From contig CM077115.1 in the NCBI GenBank assembly GCA_039619475.1, forward strand, positions 535,836,315 to 535,900,314: a stretch of DNA of 64,000 nucleotides. The letters are read 5' to 3'. The notes beneath the pieces are model-generated. The model did no database searches, had not been told where the DNA came from, and was given only the letters and a program-made list of their open reading frames with translations. The position numbers were made by a program, and so were the translations under genes. Source of the DNA: Icerya purchasi (lineage: Eukaryota; Arthropoda; Insecta; Hemiptera; Monophlebidae). Below are positions 58,180 through 64,000 of the stretch, piece by piece (the first letter of the stretch is position 1; every line of letters begins with the position of its first letter).

Positions 58180-58857
58180 GGAATGACAGTGCCGAAGAGA
58201 AGAGAAATTCGTGGGAAGGGGATCGTCAGACAGGGCACCTTGAAGAAACAGTCAAACGGGTAAGATAATCCGCATTTTCATTACTCGCAATCCCGGCATG
58301 ACCGGGGACCCAAAGAAAATCAATGTCTAATGACTGCGAATTGCGAAGGCTGGAAATTAGAGATTGGGTGCGCAGGATAATAACATTAAAAGAAGAAGGA
58401 ACAATACACCGAAGAACGCCTTTACAATCAGAAATTAAAAGAAACATTTTGCAATGAGCCACAGATGGAATAAGTGCAACGTCTGGTAGTAATGCTAATG
58501 TCTCCGCATAATAAACAGAACAAAGTGAAGGAATTTAAAATAAGTTGGAATAATTAAGAACGGTAATATAGATAGACGCACCTATTTCTTTTGGAACTAT
58601 CTGTAAAAATTAGAGTATGGTTAGGAAAAAATTCATGAAACTGCCTAGTCAAATTCATAGACAGTGCATAGGCTGAGAGAGATTTTACATAAGAAGGCGA
58701 GGAAATAAGATTAGGGGACGCGAAATAACATCTGACAACTTAAAATGGAAGAATGGCAGTATTTCGAAAGAGGTGAGAATTTAATAAGATGATAGGCAGT
58801 GTGGCAAAGAATGGGAATCTTATTAGAGAAAAAACGACAATTCTGAAAGAGAGAACA

Positions 58858-58892
<35 letters not shown>

Positions 58893-60110
58893 GAGGGGAC
58901 AGGTTATTTGGATAAATATGAAGATGCTTAATAAGGAACCGATAGGCGAGGCTGACCTGCAGATAGATAAAGGAGCAACATTAGCCTATGCCAGAATTGT
59001 AGGAATAGATGTGTATTCAAAGATTGCTAAACATAAGCGCAGGGCTGCATTCTGAACCAAACCTAATTTAGCGAGAAGAGAACGAACAGCATTACCATAC
59101 AAAAAACGGCGGAAATCGAGTTTGGATCAAACAATGGATTTGTAGAGCGTAAAAAGTATCATAAGGTCACCTTCTCAATGGGAAGACGATTTTAAGACAT
59201 TCGGACGTTCTAGTGTAGACGAATGGAGGTAGTTTATATGTTCTGTAAAGGATAAGCGACTATTTAGAATGATTCCTAGGTAGCGCGAGGAGGAAATAAC
59301 TAGTGTATAGATAAATTGTTGATAGTTGTGTTGATTGACGAAGGATTGTGTAGGAACGAAACGGGAAAACAATGTGCGAAGATTTTGGAGGAGAGATCGA
59401 TAGGTGAATCTAAAAAAGATAACTCTGCAGAAAAGACAAGGTTTCTAGCATATTATTATAAGTGTCCGGGGGGAATGCTAGAAGCAGTTGAGAAAAGAAG
59501 AATGTCGTCCGAAAAAAAAAAAAAAAAAAGGAAGTAGAAGGAAAGTTAAAAGAAGCAACACTAAGAGGGTAAATATTGAAAAGAGTAGGGCTGAAACAGG
59601 AACCGTGTCTTTCCGTAGCACTGAAAAGGAAGAAAATTTTAGAGTAACAGTTCTGTTTTGGAAAAGACTCATAATTAAGAATGTAAAGTGGGAATGTAAA
59701 TTGATAGGTAGCATTTTGCTTTCAAGAGTTGGAAGGCGGACGCTGTCAAAGTCACCATAAGTATCGACAAGGGCAGCTAGGGTATAATTTTTTTGTATAA
59801 ATGATTTATAGATGTGGGGGACAGAAAAAAGGCAACACAATCGGGAGAACCTCGACCAGAGCGGAAACCGTGCGTGTCGTTGAACGGGATATTACTTTTT
59901 TTCTAGTCACCAAACCAGCCGCCTGTTCAACATGGACTCAAAAAGTTTTCTCAGACAAGTTGCGAGAGAAATGCAACGATAGAAACTTGGAGATGGGAAC
60001 GAGACGTTTTCTTAACCTTTTGGAGAGTGAATCGGAATTTAACATGAGCTCTTTTGTGAACTAGGAAGTAGTCCAGAGATGGGGCGTCTCGAAACGTTCG
60101 AAATGTAGAT
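58180..60110 (-). pseudogene. I-like LINE, copy 3: heavily decayed RT and RNase H
   Basis: Minus strand, reading from 60110. LSRNLSEKTFESMLNRRLVW matches LRKLFEGMVNKRLVW of copy 1. HIYKSFIQKNYTLAALVD and DSVRLPTLESKMLPINLHSH cover the first catalytic region. SSRYLGIILNSRLSFTEHIN (about 59290-59230) is the thumb. LLISDCKGVLRCIV and FLWVPGHAGIASNENADYL (about 58440-58250) are RNase H. Stops, frameshifts, an A-run at 59512 and a (TA)n insertion (58859-58891) break it up. It ends within RNase H at the 3' side. Clearly older than the copy at 39-42 kb. Confidence 0.82.
58859..58891. repeat. (TA)n microsatellite within the LINE remnant
   Basis: AT dinucleotides with one GT, inside LINE copy 3. Confidence 0.9.
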
Positions 60111-61559
60111 AAACTGGTTTGATGTCCAATTGAACACTACGCATTCCGCCATATGGACGAGGCGAAGACCGCCTGATTTCCCTAAAAAAGGGGGTTTCCG
60201 TGGAGGGTAAGATAAATCTAATGCTGATTACATTAACTTTTTTTTTTTTTTTACATGTAATTTCAGTATAATCTTATTACAATAAATAAATTAGCACGAC
60301 TTTTAAAACGGTGTTACAACTTAATCTAATTGGTAACATGACCAGAGCAGAAACTATGTACAATTACATAACTGCTAATATTATATGGGTATATAAATAA
60401 TCATACGTGCATATACTCACACGCATTCACGCCAAGTATATGCACATACCAATAAGTTACATACATACGAGAGTATATTATAGAATAAATTAATTGACTA
60501 GCTCATAAGGCTTTGTGCACTTAAGGCGCCTTCAGTCATCATCGGAAAGTAGCCTGTTCTAAGGCCTCCAGATTTGGGTGACTAATTACATTAACTGGAC
60601 AAAGTTTTCATATTGAAGAATAAAATTTGTTTTAATATTATCTTTATGTTTGTTTGAGTTTCTGAATTTATGAATTCTATAATAATCGTGTTTTCCTGAT
60701 ATTATAAGTTGGTGGATTTCTTTTTTCTGCTTTTTATTTCCTTATATATATATATATATATATATATAACCATCCTATTATAACTAAATAGTACAGATAT
60801 GATTTGCGGTTCGAAATATCGTAGTTTTTTAATAGGTTCTCATCTGCATATTTCGTTAAATCGCGTGTGGAGACGCACATTATTAAGCCGAAGTAAAGTT
60901 TCGGAATACTTTTCATGTATTAAACGGTAAAATACGCAGAAAGTTTTAAATTTTAAAATGAGTACCGCCGTTGTAAAATCATTTTTAATCGAGAGAAATG
61001 AAATTAATCTTTTTTTTTCAAGCGGTTCTTTTTCTTATTCACAATTTTATGTCTGCAACAGGCTAAAAGCCCAAAAATAGCGGACATAATTAAATACAAA
61101 TATGTTTTCACATGTATGCGTATTTACAGAATGTTTAACTTTTCAGTATTTACAGTTCTAAAACATTAAAAGTTCTAAATAAACTCGTCTTATTCATGGC
61201 TGAAGGTGCGACAGTCATACATTTGCTACTCGTAAAAAATATTCCGAATAAACAGAATAATTGTATTCACGCGCCGATATTTTTTCTGTTTTGAATAGCA
61301 TAAAAGTTTCAACCAGTAAAGAGCTGAAATTTTTTTCAGGAAAAATAAAATTGGATAAATGCTGCAAGATAAAATTCTGTCCCACTTAGGAAATATGTGA
61401 GAATTAAAGTAAATCAGGACAGTGGATTTTTAAAATTACATCCTTTTATTGTCAAATTTTGTCTCTGTAGTATTTTAATACTTTGCAATGAATAAGGAAA
61501 ATTTTCGATTAAGTAAATACCACATTATAAAAACTTTTCATAGGTTTTTTTTGATATGG
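60111..61559. other. No recognisable gene
   Basis: AT-rich with a T14 tract near 60238 and (TA)n at 60743-60768. No motif was recognised. Confidence 0.5.
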
Positions 61560-61915
61560 GGTTCGTCAAAATAGACACTGGCCCAAGAAGAGGACAAAGG
61601 ATGAAAGGTGGAACCAGATGATTACACGATTAGATGTAGAGGGTAGAAAAGACTCAAGTATCGACATAACCGAAAAAGATGGTACGGAGAGAACAGAATA
61701 TGCACAGTAAGAAGTTGGAAGACCAATTAATAAAAGCGAAGAGCAGAAAGAGGAACGTTTGGAACCGATACCGAGGTACTGAAATAAAATCTGATCAGCG
61801 TCACCTATAAAGTTGTGAGAGGAAAGATGAAGGGGACAGGGTGGAGAGGAGGGTAGAGAGAAGCGAAAAAAAGATGCGGGAAGCAAATTGAGTCTGAAGC
61901 GTAGTATTACACAGT
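61560..61915 (-). pseudogene. I-like LINE, C-terminal fragment
   Basis: Minus strand. LLPASFFRFSLPSSPPCPLH, NFIGDADQILFQYLGIGSKR and SILESFLPSTSNRVI align with the last ~110 residues of copy 1 (LLPSSRFRFSLSPSPNCPLH, LICDANHIFFECPALDSER, VLQSFLRSISNRLFI). Its 3' untranslated end differs from the GGGCGCGCC tail of copies 1 and 2, so it belongs to a different subfamily. Confidence 0.75.
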
Positions 61916-62339
61916 TTGCATGTTTCTTTTTTGTTTTGTTTTTTTCTTCTTGTTTGGGTTTTTCCCTGGGCTTGTCAGCAACGGACGATTACCCATCAAC
62001 ACGTGTGTACATAGCAGCAATTTTAGGAGTAACAAGGAATGGAATCTGACAAAGAATGCTATACCAGTTTGCATGTTCCCTACAATATTTTATAATTTCA
62101 TGTATAAATACAATACAAAAAACTTATTTTATTGTAGTGATAAAAGATGTGTAAAGAAGCTATTCTTTAGTTTTGACGTATGAGCCTTACGCTGACACTA
62201 CGTGTATATAAGCATAAATTATGAAGCCCTCAAAATTATTTTCTTTTTCAAATTCGTTGTTATCGTAACGTGATATTTATACACAAATATTAGTATACAA
62301 GGTACACATTTATATGCAATTATATGGCAGCACATTTTT
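61916..62339. other. No recognisable gene
   Basis: T-rich start, then AT-rich. It contains a second copy of AAGGAATGGAATCTGACAAA (near 62033). Confidence 0.45.
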
Positions 62340-62785
62340 CGTAAATTTCATCTTGAATAGGCGAGGAGGGAAGCTGCCCACTTTTATTATAGCAGTGGAA
62401 GGGAGTGTAAAAAATTCCGGGGATACTAATACGCCATTTACACAAAAAATTGTGTACAATTATACAGTATCATTTTTTTTCCCATTAATTTCACTTTCGG
62501 AGGGATAGCCCTTAAATTTGTTTTTATAATAGCGACGAAGGGGAGTGTATAGCAATTTTTGAAAATTGATACATAATTTACACAAATTGTACACAATTCG
62601 TTGAGACCATCGTTTTTTGTAATTTCACCGTGGGGGCTACTATTTCGCCAGCCCCCCTCTCCCGGATTTGTTTTTATTATAGCGGCAGAGGGGAGTGTCG
62701 ATAAATAATTTACACAAATTATATATTATACAATTATCTGACACTATATTTTATCATCAATTTTTCCTTGGGAGCCTGAAGAAAT
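62340..62785. repeat. Degenerate tandem repeat, about 140-150 bp, three units
   Basis: TTTATTATAGCRGYRGARGG then GAGTGT begins units near 62382, 62520 and 62670. Each continues to TAATTTACACAAATTGTACA-like and ACAATTAT-like blocks, then TTTTT/CATCAATTTT. It sits between two pieces of the LINE. Confidence 0.7.
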
Positions 62786-63420
62786 GGACCCCGCCGATTC
62801 TAGAGTGTCCAGGAACCTAAAGAGTAGGTCTATTTGAATAGAGTGAGAAAGGAAAATGCTGCGGATGTATGAGAAGAATTACATAATCAGTAGAGGGAAA
62901 AGGAAAAAAGAAAACTAAATAGCTTGTAGGACACACGATGGGAATATGAGGACCTTATCAGAAACTAGTGAAGATGTAATAAAAAGGACAGCAGCAGACT
63001 CGACATAAAAAACTGAGCAGAAAGAGGGAAGTTTAAAGACTTTTGAATAATTTAAGGAAGGTCAAAAAAAAAAAAAGCTAAACCAACTCCATCGGGTCCC
63101 TTGGAGCCGTCAGTGAAGATCGTAAAGTGGTTAGTGAAAAAAAGAGTCCAAGCTACTTAAAAACTCTGATTTAACAACATGTCGAACGATAGGTTTGGTA
63201 GGGCAAGCTGAAAAAGGCAATATTGATAGAATGTAGGAGGGTAGAACAACTGAAAGAAAAGTATGGCGGCTTGTTGTAAAAATAAATATGCGGTGCGAGT
63301 AGAAATTAAATAATAACATTTCTACCGTTTTGCCTGAAAAACTAAGGGCGGCATATTCACGAACGAAGTAACAAATACTGCTGACAATGTGGTGTGCGAT
63401 CACTTTTTCTACATATGTGA
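62786..63420 (-). pseudogene. I-like LINE fragment: thumb/linker and start of RNase H
   Basis: Minus strand. LPFSACPTKPIVRHVVKSEF then LSSLDSFF matches LPLQTSSTAHSSIQAEFLHMLDTSF of copy 1. After a frameshift, DGSKGPDGVGLAF (RNase H Asp), LKLPSFCS (copy 1: FKLPSFCS) and IQIDLLFRFLDTLES (copy 1: ITIDLLWVPSHSGIE) follow. It breaks off just there. It may be the same copy as 61560-61915, split by the tandem-repeat DNA. Confidence 0.7.
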
Positions 63421-63578
63421 CAAATTTTTAACATGACTCTATAATTGCGTAATTATTTTTTTAAAACGTTTTTATTTTGTTATGTCTTTTCAAGAAGCAA
63501 GATTTACTCCTAAATATGATATACCGAATGATAAATAGTGTCCAAGAATTTTTTAAACTGCATTTGAAAATAATCTAA

Positions 63579-64000
63579 GCTAACATATACAATATATTCA
63601 ACAGCTCGCTCAGAATCGGATACTTTCCAAACATGTGGAAGAAATTAGTCATCATTATGATTCGTAAACCAGGAAAACCAGAAATAGAGGTATCCTCCTA
63701 CCGGCCAATCAGCTTATTGAGTTCTCTCTCAAAGGTCTTTGAGAAACTTATTTTAAATCGATTCCATCCAATAATGGAAAGCCTTCATGTAATTCCGGAC
63801 CATCAATTTGGTTTTAGATCAGAGCACTCAACCATACAACAATGCCACAGGTTAGTTGATGCCATCTCTTTCGCACTCGAAAAGAAGGAAGTTTGCTCGG
63901 CGGTTTTCCTTGATGTTGCCCAGGCTTTTGACAAGGTATGGCACGCAGGCCTACTATTTAAGCTAAAACCGTTGGTTCCTTCAGATCTACATAGGCTATT
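63579..64000 (+). CDS. Jockey-type LINE reverse transcriptase, N-terminal part (runs off the window)
   Basis: Plus strand, open for about 140 codons from a stop at 63576-63578 to the window edge, with no ATG near the start. The frame gives FNSSLRIGYFPNMWKKLVII, MIRKPGKPEIEVSSYRPISL, SSLSKVFEKLILNRFHPIME, IPDHQFGFRSEHSTIQQCHR and VCSAVFLDVAQAFDKVWHAG. These are the first RT motifs of the Jockey clade, with the catalytic Asp of FLDVAQAFD intact. The reverse transcriptase would copy the element's RNA at a nicked chromosomal target. No stop or frameshift is seen in this part, so this is the best-preserved protein sequence here. The missing upstream linker and endonuclease suggest 5' truncation near 63570; the remainder lies beyond the window. 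Confidence 0.88.

Overview
This window is strongly AT-rich eukaryotic DNA, almost certainly from an arthropod and most likely an insect. I base this on the mix of mobile elements: a mariner, hAT-type MITEs, a Helitron Pif1-like helicase with the SHGQLYV motif, LINEs of the RNase H-bearing I group, the RTE group and the Jockey group, tRNA-derived SINEs, and many (TA)n microsatellites. I found no intact host protein-coding gene, no rRNA and no functional tRNA. I read the window as intergenic or intronic sequence built from layers of dead transposons.

Layout. 1-8 kb: a hAT MITE with a perfect target duplication (95-489), a near-perfect 158-bp hairpin (1003-1160), a promoter- or LTR-like segment (about 2.57-3.45 kb), then unremarkable AT-rich DNA. 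8.1-9.8 kb: a decayed mariner on the minus strand, split by a 684-bp palindromic MITE that inserted at a TA. 10-18.7 kb: several copies of one interspersed family, called 'family H' here. It has subterminal inverted repeats, an internal minisatellite, a GC-rich hairpin near one end and (TA)n at that end, which is the build of Helentron-associated (HINE/DINE-1-like) elements. There are also SINEs here. 18.7-20.6 kb: a DDE transposon with 22-bp inverted ends and an internally deleted transposase that keeps a spliceosomal-type intron. 25.4 kb and 33.7 kb: two more copies of the first hAT MITE. 29.4-33.1 kb: two tandem RTE-type LINE remnants (minus). 35.9-36.8 kb and 39.1-42.0 kb: two copies of a LINE with RT and RNase H (minus) sharing one 3' tail; the first is interrupted by another hAT MITE. 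44-47.8 kb: a SINE, an inverted pair of family H copies and two more small TIR elements. 49.5-51.3 kb: a relatively GC- and CpG-rich patch that is the best candidate for host promoter or 5' exon sequence. 52.2-54.7 kb: another TIR element, a Helitron helicase fragment and a family H copy. 56.1-56.7 kb: the longest family H copy, with a 39-bp minisatellite. 58.2-63.4 kb: older copies of the I-like LINE. 63.6 kb to the end: the start of a well-preserved Jockey-type reverse transcriptase that runs off the window.

No cooperating gene set is present. The clearest biology is nested transposition, with target duplications that can be read directly: mariner split by a TA-flanked MITE, LINE split by a hAT MITE with duplicated ACGAGGAG, and three copies of one hAT MITE with 8-bp duplications. 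The least described items are family H and the intron-containing DDE transposon.
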